From Pokkaliibacter sp. MBI-7 (lineage in GTDB: Bacteria; Pseudomonadota; Gammaproteobacteria; Pseudomonadales; Balneatricaceae): a stretch of 64,000 bases of DNA. The stretch is taken from NCBI RefSeq assembly GCF_029846635.1, contig NZ_JARVTG010000001.1, forward strand, positions 1,022,501-1,086,500, given 5' to 3'. A model generated the notes under the pieces. That model did no database searches. It saw only the letters and a list, made by a program, of their open reading frames with translations, and had not been told where the DNA came from. Position numbers and translations under genes: made by a program. Positions 26,526 to 35,474 of this stretch are shown here, one piece after another (the first letter of the stretch is position 1; each line of letters begins with the position of its first letter).

Positions 26526-27212
26526 TCAGGCCACCAGCTGATCAATCCGACTGACCAGCTGATCCGGCTGGCTCAGGCTGATGTCATCACCGTGGTTATA
26601 GCCGTAAGGCACCGCGACCACTTTCATACCGGCATTGCGGGCAGCTTCAATATCATGACGGGAATCCCCCACCATCAGGCAGGCAGCAGGCTCCACCTGC
26701 AGTCGGCGGGCGGCTTCCAGCAAGGGGGCTGGATCAGGCTTACGTTGTGGCAGGGTATCGCCGCCGATAATCACGCTAAAGCAGTCAGCGATACCCAGTT
26801 GCTCCAGCAGCGGCAGGGTGAAGCGTTCAGGCTTGTTGGTAACGACGGCCAGTCGCAGCCCCTGTTGCTGCAGTGCCCGCAGACCAACAGCAACGCCCTC
26901 ATAGAGGCGGCTGAACTGGCCATTGCTGGCATCGTAGCTGCTCTGGAACAACGGCAGCGCCTCGTCAAAACGCTGTAATGCGGGGTGATCAGGAGCAAAG
27001 TGAATATCGCCGGTGAGGGCGCGCTGGATCAGATTGACCATGCCATTACCCACCCAGTTGCGTACCTGGCTCTCACCCGCTTCAGGTAGTTGCAGCTGGC
27101 GCAGCATGCCGTCCACAGCCGCCGCCAGATCAGGTACTGAGTCTACCAGCGTGCCATCGAGATCAAACAGAACCGCACGGCAGGCAGTGACCGGAAACAA
27201 CTGGGCAATCAT
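26526..27212 (-). CDS. gph: Phosphoglycolate phosphatase
   Basis: HAD-superfamily phosphatase that removes phosphate from 2-phosphoglycolate produced during DNA repair or by oxygenase activity. The 228-aa protein has motif I 'LFDLDGTLVDS' near residue 14, motif II 'VTNKPE' near 125, and motif III/IV 'MVGDSRHDIEAARNAGM' near 176. The cap domain is the Gph/PGP type. I chose ATG 27212. It follows rpe by 221 bp. The next expected gene in the common gamma-proteobacterial order is trpE, but the hsd operon begins 79 bp downstream instead. Confidence 0.93.
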   Translation of the reverse strand: MIAQLFPVTACRAVLFDLDGTLVDSVPDLAAAVDGMLRQLQLPEAGESQVRNWVGNGMVNLIQRALTGDIHFAPDHPALQRFDEALPLFQSSYDASNGQFSRLYEGVAVGLRALQQQGLRLAVVTNKPERFTLPLLEQLGIADCFSVIIGGDTLPQRKPDPAPLLEAARRLQVEPAACLMVGDSRHDIEAARNAGMKVVAVPYGYNHGDDISLSQPDQLVSRIDQLVA

Positions 27213-27433
27213 GATCCTTGATCCTCGCACCTCAGCAACGACGCCACGACCGCAGGTGCTGGCGGCACGTGGCTGACAGGTAAGCATCCAGCTCAGACAA
27301 TGCTGTCTACAGCACAGCGCAATCACCACTGCGCAGCGTAATCACAACAGCAGCATTGAACTATCCACCGAGCGTCAGGGTCAATTCACCGTTATCTGCG
27401 CCGACGCCCGGCAGACCATGGACAGGGATTCGG

Positions 27434-28111
27434 TTACACGGCTTGCTGTTTGGCCAGCTCCAGACGCATGGCATCAATCGTGGCCTTGTAATCAGGGCTG
27501 TTGAAAATGGCAGAACCCGCCACGAAAGTGTCTGCGCCGGCCGCGGCAATTTCACCGATGTTGGCGACACCGACTCCGCCATCGATTTCCAGACGGATGG
27601 GCAGCCCGGATGCATCAATCAACTGGCGAGCCTGACGCAGTTTGGCCAGCGTACCAGGGATAAACTTCTGCCCGCCGAAGCCTGGGTTAACCGACATCAG
27701 CAGGATCATGTCGACCTTATCCAGCACGTGTTCAAGCACATGCAGAGGCGTGGCCGGGTTGAACACCAGACCTGATTTGCAGCCTCCATCGCGGATCAGC
27801 TGCAGGGAGCGGTCGATATGCTCGGAGGCTTCAGGGTGGAAGGTGATATAGGTAGCGCCCGCTTCGATAAAGTCGCCGATGATGCGATCAACCGGCTTCA
27901 CCATCAGATGCGCATCGATGGGCGCGGTGATGCCATAGTTGCGCAAAGCCTTGCACACCATGGGTCCGATGGTAAGGTTAGGCACGTAGTGGTTGTCCAT
28001 CACGTCGAAGTGGACGATATCCGCGCCCGCAGCCAGTACAGCATCCACTTCTTCCCCCAGACGGGCAAAATCAGCAGAGAGAATCGATGGCGCAATCAGG
28101 TAGTCAGTCAT
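27434..28111 (-). CDS. rpe: Ribulose-phosphate 3-epimerase
   Basis: Interconverts ribulose 5-phosphate and xylulose 5-phosphate in the pentose phosphate pathway. The 225-aa TIM barrel has 'IAPSILSADFARLGEE' at the start, 'HFDVMDNHYVPNLTIGP' (metal-binding His and Asp) near 36, 'DAHLMV' near 68, 'MSVNPGFGGQ' near 142 and 'EIDGGV' near 176, all family signatures. The reading frame is open far upstream, but ATG 28111 is the family start. It precedes gph, as is common in this class. It is divergent from the DUF3530 gene. Confidence 0.95.
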   Translation of the reverse strand: MTDYLIAPSILSADFARLGEEVDAVLAAGADIVHFDVMDNHYVPNLTIGPMVCKALRNYGITAPIDAHLMVKPVDRIIGDFIEAGATYITFHPEASEHIDRSLQLIRDGGCKSGLVFNPATPLHVLEHVLDKVDMILLMSVNPGFGGQKFIPGTLAKLRQARQLIDASGLPIRLEIDGGVGVANIGEIAAAGADTFVAGSAIFNSPDYKATIDAMRLELAKQQAV

Positions 28112-28289
28112 GGTAAGGCGTTCCACTCTTTCTCGGACTCGTTGGCAAAAATCAGATGTTCGGCGCCTGGCCGGTAATACCTCAGACTCTGGTCGCACTT
28201 GCGCTGCGCTCAACACCCAACCGACCGCCACGGTAGAGGTGGAGACTGGTTTACGCGCCAAACGCCATGCCCGCAACACAACTCCGGCG

Positions 28290-29432
28290 ATGCCGCCGGG
28301 AGCCTGGCTGAACAGGGCGTCATTGTACGTCAAAAGCCTGGGGGGTGCAGGCGCAATCCTGCTTTGTCTGGTGTTAGGGTCGGCACTGGTCAGAGCAGAA
28401 TCGGCAGGCACACCGGCCAGCGATCCCGCCAGCACCACGCCGCCTGCAACAGATGCCAATGGTCAGAGTGGCGGGAGTGCTCCTGCTGCCGATCAGGCTC
28501 CTGCTCAGCGGGTGATGCTGGACCCAGTGACAGAACAGATCGCCGCGCTGGCCAAGCAGGAGCATCCTCCTACGCAGGTACTGACCCTCGGTGAAGCACC
28601 GGATCAGTATCTTGGTCTGTTTGTTGCGCACAACACGGCCCTGCTGTCGGGCGGAATCATTGTTGTGCCCGATGACGGCACCCATCCTGACTGGCCCGGC
28701 CCGATTCACGCATTGCGTCTGCGCTTACCCGATTACGGCTGGGACAGTCTCAGTATTGCCATCCCGCCGGTGCCTGACATGGTGATTCCGGAACGCACCA
28801 TGCCTGTCCTGAGCACAGTCGATGAGCTGAAAAAGCAGGCCGAACAGGGACAGGCAGGTCAGGCTACACCGGCAGAATCCAAACCAACAGAACCGCCGGC
28901 GGCCGCGACGCCACTGCCCGAGCAGGCGGCACCTGCGGCCCCCGCAGCGCCAGCGGCAACAGAAGAAAAGCCCAAGCCGAACTATGTTGAAGTGATCAAT
29001 CAGCGTATCCAGAAAGCAGAGGACTATCTGCGCGCTCAGGGGGCAGAAAAGATTGTTGTCGTGGGCATCGGCACCGGGGCTGCGCAGGCCGCCCGCTATC
29101 TGGCCGGGAAGGGAGATAACCAGTCTACGCTGGTGATGATCGATGTGCGTGATCCGGGCGATACCGACAAGATCGATATCATGGCGACGCTCGCCGGGCT
29201 GGACGCCCCTGTGCTCGATCTTTATCACGGGGATCGCAACAACCTGCAAGCCAAGATGCGCCGCGACAATGCCCGTCGCTACGGCAAGCTGGCCTTTGAG
29301 CAGATTCGCCTGCAACCGCGCCCCGGCAATCCGGCGGAAGACTGGGCGTTTCTGGTACAGCGGGTCAGAGGCTGGCTGAAAACCCGTCAGCAGGAACAAC
29401 CTGTCGATCCGCGCCCCAAACAGGCCAGCTGA
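28290..29432 (+). CDS. DUF3530 family secreted alpha/beta-hydrolase-like protein
   Basis: Exported protein of unknown function. A hydrophobic signal segment ('AGAILLCLVLGSALVRAES') precedes an Ala/Pro/Thr-rich linker. The DUF3530 domain begins near 'VTEQIAALAKQEHPP' and includes a strand-turn 'LLSGGIIVVPDDGTHPDW', typical of alpha/beta hydrolases. A Pro/Ala-rich low-complexity insert lies in the middle before 'NYVEVINQRIQKAEDYL'. The start is uncertain: ATG 28290 has no clear ribosome site, and TTG 28323 would give a neater signal peptide. It is divergent from rpe and ends in a terminator overlapping its stop. Confidence 0.75.
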   Translation: MPPGAWLNRASLYVKSLGGAGAILLCLVLGSALVRAESAGTPASDPASTTPPATDANGQSGGSAPAADQAPAQRVMLDPVTEQIAALAKQEHPPTQVLTLGEAPDQYLGLFVAHNTALLSGGIIVVPDDGTHPDWPGPIHALRLRLPDYGWDSLSIAIPPVPDMVIPERTMPVLSTVDELKKQAEQGQAGQATPAESKPTEPPAAATPLPEQAAPAAPAAPAATEEKPKPNYVEVINQRIQKAEDYLRAQGAEKIVVVGIGTGAAQAARYLAGKGDNQSTLVMIDVRDPGDTDKIDIMATLAGLDAPVLDLYHGDRNNLQAKMRRDNARRYGKLAFEQIRLQPRPGNPAEDWAFLVQRVRGWLKTRQQEQPVDPRPKQAS

Positions 29433-29455
29433 AGCCCGTCTGGCGGGCTTCTTCT
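29432..29455 (+). terminator. Terminator after the DUF3530 gene
   Basis: AAGCCCG (29432-29438) and CGGGCTT (29444-29450) form a 7-bp stem with a 5-nt loop starting at the last base of the stop codon, then CTTCT. It lies between the converging DUF3530 and cdd genes. Confidence 0.6.
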
Positions 29456-29462
29456 GCACGGC

Positions 29463-29885
29463 TCAGGGTGTTGTGAAACTACTGAAGCTGGCAGGCAGCA
29501 ATTCAGCCATGGTCCATACCTGAATGGCATTACTGTCACAGGTGGCGATGACTTCACGCTCTCCGGGGAAGAACTCCACCATGACCTGCCGGCAGGCGCC
29601 GCAGGGTGAATAGAGCGTATCGCCCGGCATGTAAATCAGCATGGAGACAAACTCAGCGTGCGCATGGCCCTGAGCAATGGCACTGAAAATCGCTGTACGC
29701 TCGGCACAGTTGCCAAGGCCATAGGAGATATTCTCCACATTGCAGCCCGGCACGATCTGGCCATCAGCCAGTAACAGCGCCGCCCCGACAGGAAAGTGAC
29801 TGTAGGGAATATAGGCCCGGCTGGCAGCCGCCTTGGCTACAGCCTTCATCTGTGCCAGCAACTGGGGATCGGTGGAAGGCTTCAT
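29463..29885 (-). CDS. cdd: Cytidine deaminase
   Basis: Deaminates cytidine and deoxycytidine to uridine forms in pyrimidine salvage. The 140-aa protein is the small, one-domain (tetrameric) type. The zinc site is intact: 'NCAERTAI' (Cys and catalytic Glu) near residue 61 and 'PCGACRQ' near 95. 'PYSHFPVGAALL' near the N-terminus binds nucleoside. I chose ATG 29885 with AGGAG six bases upstream. The region to its right, 29886-30192, holds only promoter-type sequence and no gene I can support. Confidence 0.93.
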   Translation of the reverse strand: MKPSTDPQLLAQMKAVAKAAASRAYIPYSHFPVGAALLLADGQIVPGCNVENISYGLGNCAERTAIFSAIAQGHAHAEFVSMLIYMPGDTLYSPCGACRQVMVEFFPGEREVIATCDSNAIQVWTMAELLPASFSSFTTP

Positions 29886-30192
29886 TGGCACTCCTATAGC
29901 TTGATTGGCAATCCTGACGGACAGTCACGCTTCATTTACAGCGGCCAGCACAGGCTGGCGGGTCAGCCAGATTAACCAAGGTGCAGCGCAGCACCAAGCA
30001 CTTTTTGACCATGCGGTCAGCAAATGCATTCAGCTCAGCGTCCATCGCAGTTTGGCCATGCAGCCGGACAGCAAATCCGCTACCCTGAATGCCCTGTTTA
30101 ACGCCGTTCAGAATGTATTCACCCTCGCGCGAGCCAGCAGGCCGCTGAAATCGTGAGTACACCCCTGATCCTGTTTCTATCGAGGTCTGCCA
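29886..30192. other. Divergent cdd-yaiI intergenic region
   Basis: 307 bp. I see no recognisable gene: a short open frame at 29905-30156 lacks a ribosome site and any familiar pattern. I see no clear repeat or operator in it either. Confidence 0.4.
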
Positions 30193-30642
30193 ATGGCTAT
30201 CTGGGTTGACGCTGACGCCTGCCCCAATGTCATCAAGGAAATCCTGTTTCGTGCTGCGGAGCGCAAGCAGGTACAAACGACACTGGTTGCCAACCAGCCC
30301 CTGCGTGTCCCCGGCTCGCGCTTTATTCGCGCCATTCAGGTCGCGGCAGGGTTTGACGTCGCCGACCATGAAATTGTCCAGCGAGTGGAGAAAGGTGATC
30401 TGGTCATTACCGCTGACCTGCCCCTGGCGGCAGAAGTCATCGATAAAGGGGCACTGGCGCTCAACCCCCGTGGTGAGTTGTATACCAGGGAGAATGTTCG
30501 GGCCCGGGTCAACATGCGTGACTTTATGGAAACCCTGCGCTCCAGCGGCATCCACACGGGAGGGCCTGCGACGCTGAATGCCAATGATCGTCAGCAGTTT
30601 GCCAATGCGCTGGATCGTTATCTGGCACAACACACCAAGTAA
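30193..30642 (+). CDS. YaiI/YqxD family protein (DUF188)
   Basis: 149-aa cytoplasmic protein of the conserved YaiI/YqxD family. The PIN-like opening 'IWVDADACPNVIKEILFRAAER' occupies the first 24 residues. The acidic 'ITADLPLA' lies near 76 and 'GALALNPRGELYT' near 90. The Asp residues D5, D7 and D79 resemble a PIN-domain metal site, so a nuclease role is possible, but the function is not established. Length and start match the family. It stands as a single gene. Confidence 0.88.
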   Translation: MAIWVDADACPNVIKEILFRAAERKQVQTTLVANQPLRVPGSRFIRAIQVAAGFDVADHEIVQRVEKGDLVITADLPLAAEVIDKGALALNPRGELYTRENVRARVNMRDFMETLRSSGIHTGGPATLNANDRQQFANALDRYLAQHTK

Positions 30643-30971
30643 GCAACGGGCAAACCGCTGACACATTACGCAGCGGACCTTTTCCACTCCCAACGTTTTG
30701 TGCCGAGCTGTTGCATCAGCTTGAGCCGTCTATACTTGCTCCCCATGTAACACTCACCTGCGGTTGTGTCGGTCAGCCTGTTAACGGAGCCGACACACGT
30801 CAGCAAAGGCTGTCCGTATATGGCAGCGTCTTTTTCGACAACGCCGGTGAGTAGTAGTATCGCTGGATTCGGTCGCCCGAGTAGTACAAGGATGCGCCGT
30901 CCGCTCAGGAGCGCTGCATGAGAGCAGCCCCCTCCGACCTACTCACTGCAAGCTGTGCAAGGAGCAATGTT
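30643..30971. other. Intergenic region before the secreted esterase gene
   Basis: 329 bp without a supportable gene. It contains an 8-bp inverted repeat TGTGTCGG (30765-30772)/CCGACACA (30790-30797) with a 17-nt loop, and TATACT near 30731 that could be a -10 element. GGAG lies seven bases before the esterase start. Nothing else is recognisable. Confidence 0.45.
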
Positions 30972-31859
30972 ATGTCTATACGTCCGACGCTGTTGGCTTT
31001 GACACTGGGAATCATGGCCACCGGCATCACCACCGCTTATGCTGCGGAAAGCAGCAGTACCTGTGACCTGAAATGCCAGATGACGGAGCTGCCAGCCAAA
31101 GCAGAGACGCGCACGACGGTGACTGCAGGGCAGCAAAACCTGACACCCGAGCAGCAGGCTGCCAAGCAGGTTGCAGAAAGCCCTCGCTACCGCGCTTTTG
31201 TACCCAGTACCTATAACGGCAGTGTGTCCTTCCCTCTGGTCGTGGTGCTACACCCAAGCGGTGCCGATGAGAATGGTCCGTTCATGGCCAGACAGCTGGC
31301 AGAACTGGCAGAGAAGAAAGGCTATATCGTAGTCGCCCCGCTGGGCTATGACAGCACCGCGGGTTACGGCAGCACATACCCTATCGTGCAGACCTTCGCC
31401 GCCAAAGACGGCATGAGTGGCATCACCATCCCCAACCCGCAAAGCAATTACCTCAGTGAAGTGGCCGTCATGAGCACCCTCGCCAAGGTCAAACGGGAAA
31501 TGAATATTGATGCCTCACGGGTCTATCTGATGGGCTATGGCATGGGCAGCATCGGCGCCCAGCATCTGGCAGCCAAATATCCCAATGAATGGGCCGCGAT
31601 CGCCCCTGCCAGCGGTGCGATCACTGCCGCCAGCTATCCTTTCAGCGCTCTTGCAGCCAACCACGTGGCAGCCCTTTACATTCAGGGCGAAAAGGACCGT
31701 TATACCCCCGCCAATGCGGTTGAGGATCTGTACAACCAGGCCCGCCGTGCCGGAGTCGATGCGCGGCTGATCAAGGTACCCAATGCCGACAATACCAATG
31801 CCTGGGTCGGCGCCCTGCCTCAGACCTTCGACTTCTTCAGCAACCACCGCAAATACTGA
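30972..31859 (+). CDS. Secreted PHB-depolymerase/feruloyl-esterase-like hydrolase
   Basis: Exported alpha/beta hydrolase of 295 aa. The signal peptide covers about residues 1-24, cleaved near 'TTAYAAES'. Two Cys pairs close to the mature start ('CDLKCQM') may form a disulfide. 'YRAFVPSTYNGSVSFPLVVVLHPSGADENG' is the opening of the esterase core, with the oxyanion 'LHPSG'. The expected nucleophile elbow G-x-S-x-G appears as 'MGYGMGSIGA' (GYGMG), so Ser is replaced by Gly at the usual position. Activity is therefore doubtful unless the adjacent Ser serves. I chose ATG 30972 with GGAG. Confidence 0.7.
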   Translation: MSIRPTLLALTLGIMATGITTAYAAESSSTCDLKCQMTELPAKAETRTTVTAGQQNLTPEQQAAKQVAESPRYRAFVPSTYNGSVSFPLVVVLHPSGADENGPFMARQLAELAEKKGYIVVAPLGYDSTAGYGSTYPIVQTFAAKDGMSGITIPNPQSNYLSEVAVMSTLAKVKREMNIDASRVYLMGYGMGSIGAQHLAAKYPNEWAAIAPASGAITAASYPFSALAANHVAALYIQGEKDRYTPANAVEDLYNQARRAGVDARLIKVPNADNTNAWVGALPQTFDFFSNHRKY

Positions 31860-31886
31860 GTACTGCTGTAGCAGATCGCAGCAGCC

Positions 31887-31914
31887 GGGAGCCACGACCA
31901 ATGCCGTGGCTCCC
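31887..31914. terminator. Inverted repeat between convergent genes
   Basis: GGGAGCCACG (31887-31896) and CGTGGCTCCC (31905-31914) form a 10-bp stem with an 8-nt loop between the esterase and HerA-like genes. There is no U-tract; the role as terminator rests on position. Confidence 0.5.
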
Positions 31915-31922
31915 CGTGCTGA

Positions 31923-33401
31923 CTATCGCTTGAGAATGGACCCCAATACACCGCGAATAATCTGTCGCCCCAGCTGGCTGCCCACGGCCCGGGCAATGCT
32001 CTTCATGAACGACTCAGCGACTGACTCACGTTGCCGTCCGGCACTGCGCCCTGCGGTGCTCGTCGGGGCTGTCGTGGCGTGCTGAGCCACCTGCTGGTGC
32101 ATCCTCTGCTGCAGGATTTCATGGGCAGAATGCGGGTCGACAGGTGTTTCGTATTTTCCGGCCAGCGCATCAAGCGCATTCAGTTGCTTGCGTGTGCCAT
32201 CGTCCAGCGGTCCAATCTGTGTCGCCGGTGGGGCAATCAGGGTACGCTGCACCATGCCCGGCACACCGTCATGCTCCAGCACCGACACCAGCGCCTCGCC
32301 CACCCCCAGCTCGGTAATGACCGTTTCCGTGTCCAGAGCAGGATTGCTGCGAAAGGTCTGCGCCGCCACACGCACGGCTTTCTGATCCTTGGGGGTATAG
32401 GCACGCAGTGCATGCTGAATGCGATTGCCCAGCTGCCCCAGAATCACATCGGGGATATCCGCGGGGCTCTGGCTGATGAAATAGATGCCGACGCCCTTGG
32501 AGCGAATCAGTCTGACGACCTGCTCCACCTTTTCAACAAAGGCCCTGGGAGCACCGTTGAACAGCAGATGAGCCTCATCGAAAAAGAATACAAACCGGGG
32601 CTTGGGCTGATCTCCCACCTCCGGCAGATTCTCGAACAGCTCCGACAGCAGCCACAGCAGAAAGGTGGAGTAAATGCGCGGTGTCTGGATCAGCTTCTCC
32701 GCCGCCAGCACATTGACGATACCCTGACCGTTGTCATCACAGCGGATCAAATCCTCAATCTGCAGCGCCGGTTCACCAAAAAACTGCTCTGCCCCCTCTC
32801 TTTCCAGCAGTAATAATCGACGCAGAATGGCACTGACCGTGGATTTGGCAATGCGAGTATAGCCCTGATCTGCAGTGGGATTATGCTCGGCCAGATAGTT
32901 GAGGGTGGTTTTCAGGTCATTGAGGTCCAGCATCAACATGCCTTCGTCATCGGCATATTCAAAGGCCTGCGTCAGCACTCCTTCCTGGGTGTCATTCAGT
33001 TCCAGCAACCGGGCCAGTAACTGCGGTCCCAGCTCAGACAGGCTGACCCGTACCGGAAAGCCCTTCTCCCCAAGGACGTCCCAGAATACCGCCGGGCACT
33101 CGGCAAACTGAAAGTCCTGCAGGCCCAGCTTGGTTACCCGCTCCGCCACCTTGGGGTGAGGCTTGCCGGGAGCCGCTATACCGGACAGATCCCCTTTCAC
33201 ATCGGCGACGAATACCGGGACTCCCAGGCGGGAAAAGCGTTCGGCCAGCCCCTGGATAGTGACGGTTTTGCCTGTTCCCGTCGCACCGGCGACCAGACCA
33301 TGTCGGTTGGCATAACGAGGATTCAACTGAAGGACGGGCAGGGTTTCCTGAGCCATACCGCTGCTCAGACTTCCACCGATTAAGATACCTTGCTCCTGCA
33401 T
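31923..33401 (-). CDS. HerA-like helicase/ATPase (DUF853, YjgR family)
   Basis: 492-aa P-loop ATPase of the HerA/FtsK class. Walker A is 'GATGTGKT' near residue 41 and 'FVFFFDEAHLLF' near 290 is Walker B. 'FISQSPADIPDVILGQLGNRIQHALRAYTP' near 330-360 is typical of the DUF853/YjgR family. The middle of the family is thought to be a motor on DNA or membranes, but its role is not known. The C-terminal tail is Ala/Thr rich and ends in 'RQIIRGVLGSILKR'. I chose ATG 33401 behind GAGG. It is divergent from the parvulin gene. Confidence 0.88.
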   Translation of the reverse strand: MQEQGILIGGSLSSGMAQETLPVLQLNPRYANRHGLVAGATGTGKTVTIQGLAERFSRLGVPVFVADVKGDLSGIAAPGKPHPKVAERVTKLGLQDFQFAECPAVFWDVLGEKGFPVRVSLSELGPQLLARLLELNDTQEGVLTQAFEYADDEGMLMLDLNDLKTTLNYLAEHNPTADQGYTRIAKSTVSAILRRLLLLEREGAEQFFGEPALQIEDLIRCDDNGQGIVNVLAAEKLIQTPRIYSTFLLWLLSELFENLPEVGDQPKPRFVFFFDEAHLLFNGAPRAFVEKVEQVVRLIRSKGVGIYFISQSPADIPDVILGQLGNRIQHALRAYTPKDQKAVRVAAQTFRSNPALDTETVITELGVGEALVSVLEHDGVPGMVQRTLIAPPATQIGPLDDGTRKQLNALDALAGKYETPVDPHSAHEILQQRMHQQVAQHATTAPTSTAGRSAGRQRESVAESFMKSIARAVGSQLGRQIIRGVLGSILKR

Positions 33402-33547
33402 GGCATACCTCTGGACTGACAGTTGATATTGGCCCAATGCTGCCTCAAGGAAGTGATGAGCACCAGCTGTGATTTGTCTCACCAGAATGCTGCAGGTATC
33501 CTGCTGGGCAAATTGACATTCCCCGTTGTAACTGAGAGGAGAACACC

Positions 33548-33826
33548 ATGCCCGTAGCAAGCGCCCGTCATATTCTGGTCAAAAGCAAGGAAGAAGCCGA
33601 ACAGCTGAAGGAGCGTATCGCCAAAGGTGAAGACTTTGCCACTCTGGCCAAAAAGCACTCAACCTGCCCGTCAGGCAAGCAGGGTGGTGATCTGGGCGAG
33701 TTCCGCCCCGGTATGATGGTCAAACCCTTTGATGATGTCGTATTCAAGGAAGCCGTACTGGAAGTACACGGCCCGGTCAAAACCCAGTTTGGCTACCATC
33801 TGGTTCAGACCCTGTACCGTCGTTGA
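33548..33826 (+). CDS. ppiC: Peptidyl-prolyl cis-trans isomerase, small parvulin PpiC
   Basis: Single-domain cytoplasmic parvulin of 92 aa, the length of E. coli PpiC. It contains 'ARHILVKSKEEAEQL' near the start, 'CPSGKQGGDLGEFRPGMMVKPFDDVVF' across residues 39-65 and 'VKTQFGYHLVQ' near the end, including the catalytic-site His/Cys/Phe/Met/His set. It has an excellent AGGAG ribosome site. It is followed by a near-perfect terminator. Confidence 0.95.
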   Translation: MPVASARHILVKSKEEAEQLKERIAKGEDFATLAKKHSTCPSGKQGGDLGEFRPGMMVKPFDDVVFKEAVLEVHGPVKTQFGYHLVQTLYRR

Positions 33827-33882
33827 TTGCCAGGCCGGGATCGTCTTCACGACCCTGCCGGCAGAGCGGTAACGCAGTAATA

Positions 33883-33912
33883 AAAAAGGCGGGATCACAC
33901 TCCCGCCTTTTT
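33883..33912. terminator. Bidirectional terminator after ppiC
   Basis: AAAAAGGCGGGA (33883-33894) and TCCCGCCTTTTT (33901-33912) form a 12-bp perfect stem with a 6-nt loop, with A and T tails giving a U-tract on both strands. It serves ppiC and the converging membrane-protein gene. Confidence 0.92.
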
Positions 33913-33961
33913 ACTTCTCTCACAATCAGTGCTCTCGCCATAACAGGCCAGACGTCACCGG

Positions 33962-34750
33962 TCAGTAAGCCATTTCCTGTGGCCAGACCTGCCAGGCAAC
34001 GATGGCAACACCCACTGCCAGCACCACTACGGCAACGCCGGGCCGACGCAGCTGTGATGCAGCCAGTAAAGGCATAATCAGGCTGGCGGTGATGGCCAGT
34101 GCAGGCACCTCAACAAAGAGGTGGGCATAAGCCCCCAGCACGCACAGGAATGTCACTACCACGGCGGTCATCTCAGCACTCAGCTGTGGACGCTGTCCAC
34201 GCAGAATCGGGATGCAGCACAGCGACGTCAGCACGGCCGTCAAAGCACCGATCAGCTGTCCCACCAGCACCGATCCACCCAGAGCGGTGGACACCGCCAG
34301 CAACGAGCCAGACAGGAACAGGCCCAGCTCCACCCAGCGCAGACCGGCGACTTTCTGCCAGCCCAGTTGCAGCAACAGCGTCAAACCTCCTGCCAGCACC
34401 AGCCACGACAGCACTTCCTGCAGCGGCATACGCTTCCACAGGCTGAGTGCCACCACAGCCATCATGACGATGGCAGCCAGGGTTTGCACCACGGGTTGCA
34501 GACGACGCAGCAACAGTACCACCACCGGCAGCAGGCTCATCCAGAACAGCCAGTCCAGTGCCTGACGCGGCATCAGACTGAAGCTGGAATGCAGCCCGAC
34601 AACGCCCATCATGACACCGGCACTGACCGCCAGAGGTTGCCAGCGGGGACGCCAGAACCACAGCAGAATACCTATCGGTAGTGCCACCAGTACCGGCCAG
34701 ACCAGCACTGGCAGTAGCATGGTGATGATTGAAGGTGACTCACCGTACAT
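33962..34750 (-). CDS. Unidentified integral membrane protein
   Basis: 262-aa protein I do not recognise. It has about eight hydrophobic segments spread over its whole length, few charged residues, and short loops such as 'RPRWQP', 'LMPRQALDW' and 'RGQRPQLSAE'. This is the look of a small polytopic transporter or a sensor membrane domain. It starts 35 bp after the yceI stop on the same strand and probably shares its transcript, with the LysR regulator on the other side. No motif allows a function to be named. Confidence 0.65.
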   Translation of the reverse strand: MYGESPSIITMLLPVLVWPVLVALPIGILLWFWRPRWQPLAVSAGVMMGVVGLHSSFSLMPRQALDWLFWMSLLPVVVLLLRRLQPVVQTLAAIVMMAVVALSLWKRMPLQEVLSWLVLAGGLTLLLQLGWQKVAGLRWVELGLFLSGSLLAVSTALGGSVLVGQLIGALTAVLTSLCCIPILRGQRPQLSAEMTAVVVTFLCVLGAYAHLFVEVPALAITASLIMPLLAASQLRRPGVAVVVLAVGVAIVAWQVWPQEMAY

Positions 34751-34785
34751 GGACTATCCCCGTCTGAAATGAGAGATGAAAGGGA

Positions 34786-35352
34786 TTACTTACGTACGCC
34801 TTCGATACGCACAGTGATGTCAGTTTCGTCGGTTACACCAGGAATGAAGTTGGTGATACCAAATTCAGAGCGCTTGATCTGGGTGGTAGCCACAAAACCA
34901 GCACGGTAGCCGCCCCAGGGATCTTTGCCTTCGCCGACTTTATGCAGAGTGAAGGTGATGGGTTTGGTAACGCCGTGCAGAGTCATGTCACCGGTCAGCT
35001 CGCCGCCGTTGGCATCACCTTTGTAAGCAGTGCTTTTGAAGGTCAGTTCGGGGAACTGTTTCACATCCAGAAAGTCCGGGCTGGACAGATGCTTGTCACG
35101 GGGCTCGTAGTTGGTGTCGATGCTGGTGGTATCGATAACCAGGCTGACTTTGGAGGTATCAGGCTTGTCAGCGTCGTAGCTGAAGTCACCACTGAACTTG
35201 CGGAACTGGCCCAGTGTCTGGCTGACGCCCAGGTGACCAATCACAAAGGAAACGCTGGAGTGCGCGGGGTCGACGTTGTAGTCAGCAGCGAAGGCACCGG
35301 CAGCAAAGGCGGTGGTCAGGGCAAACACAGAGGCTTTCAGAACAGATTTCAT
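34786..35352 (-). CDS. YceI-family periplasmic protein
   Basis: Secreted lipocalin-like beta-barrel of 188 aa that binds isoprenoid-type lipids such as polyprenol or ubiquinone precursors in the family structures. The signal peptide ends at 'GAFAADYN' (cleavage after residue 22). The family patterns 'DPAHSSVSFVIGHLGVS', 'HLSSPDFLDVKQFPELTFKST' and 'GDMTLHGVTKPITF' are all intact. It is divergent from the LysR regulator at 35503 and followed by an unknown membrane protein. The co-orientation suggests a small operon under that regulator (inference). Confidence 0.92.
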   Translation of the reverse strand: MKSVLKASVFALTTAFAAGAFAADYNVDPAHSSVSFVIGHLGVSQTLGQFRKFSGDFSYDADKPDTSKVSLVIDTTSIDTNYEPRDKHLSSPDFLDVKQFPELTFKSTAYKGDANGGELTGDMTLHGVTKPITFTLHKVGEGKDPWGGYRAGFVATTQIKRSEFGITNFIPGVTDETDITVRIEGVRK

Positions 35353-35441
35353 ATTGACTCCTGGAGTGATCCATCAGACTTGGTTCAGGCAAGCAGTTTG
35401 TTTCACGGCACCACTTGCTGAGTTATGGCGAGTATATTGGA

Positions 35442-35474
35442 TTGAAATACCGACAATAAGTTCAATACTATTGA
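35442..35474. promoter_or_regulatory. Candidate LysR-type binding region upstream of yceI and the regulator gene
   Basis: The 150-bp divergent gap contains the perfect odd palindrome TCAATA-C-TATTGA (35462-35474), which includes the T-N11-A form expected of LysR sites, plus TTGAA (35442-35446) paired with TTCAA (35461-35465). LysR proteins commonly bind such sites in the divergent region of the gene they control. The assignment is by position. Confidence 0.5.

Noticed and set aside
29905..30156. An 83-codon frame in the cdd-yaiI gap
   Set aside because: No ribosome site, no recognisable protein pattern, and the gap is needed for two divergent promoters.
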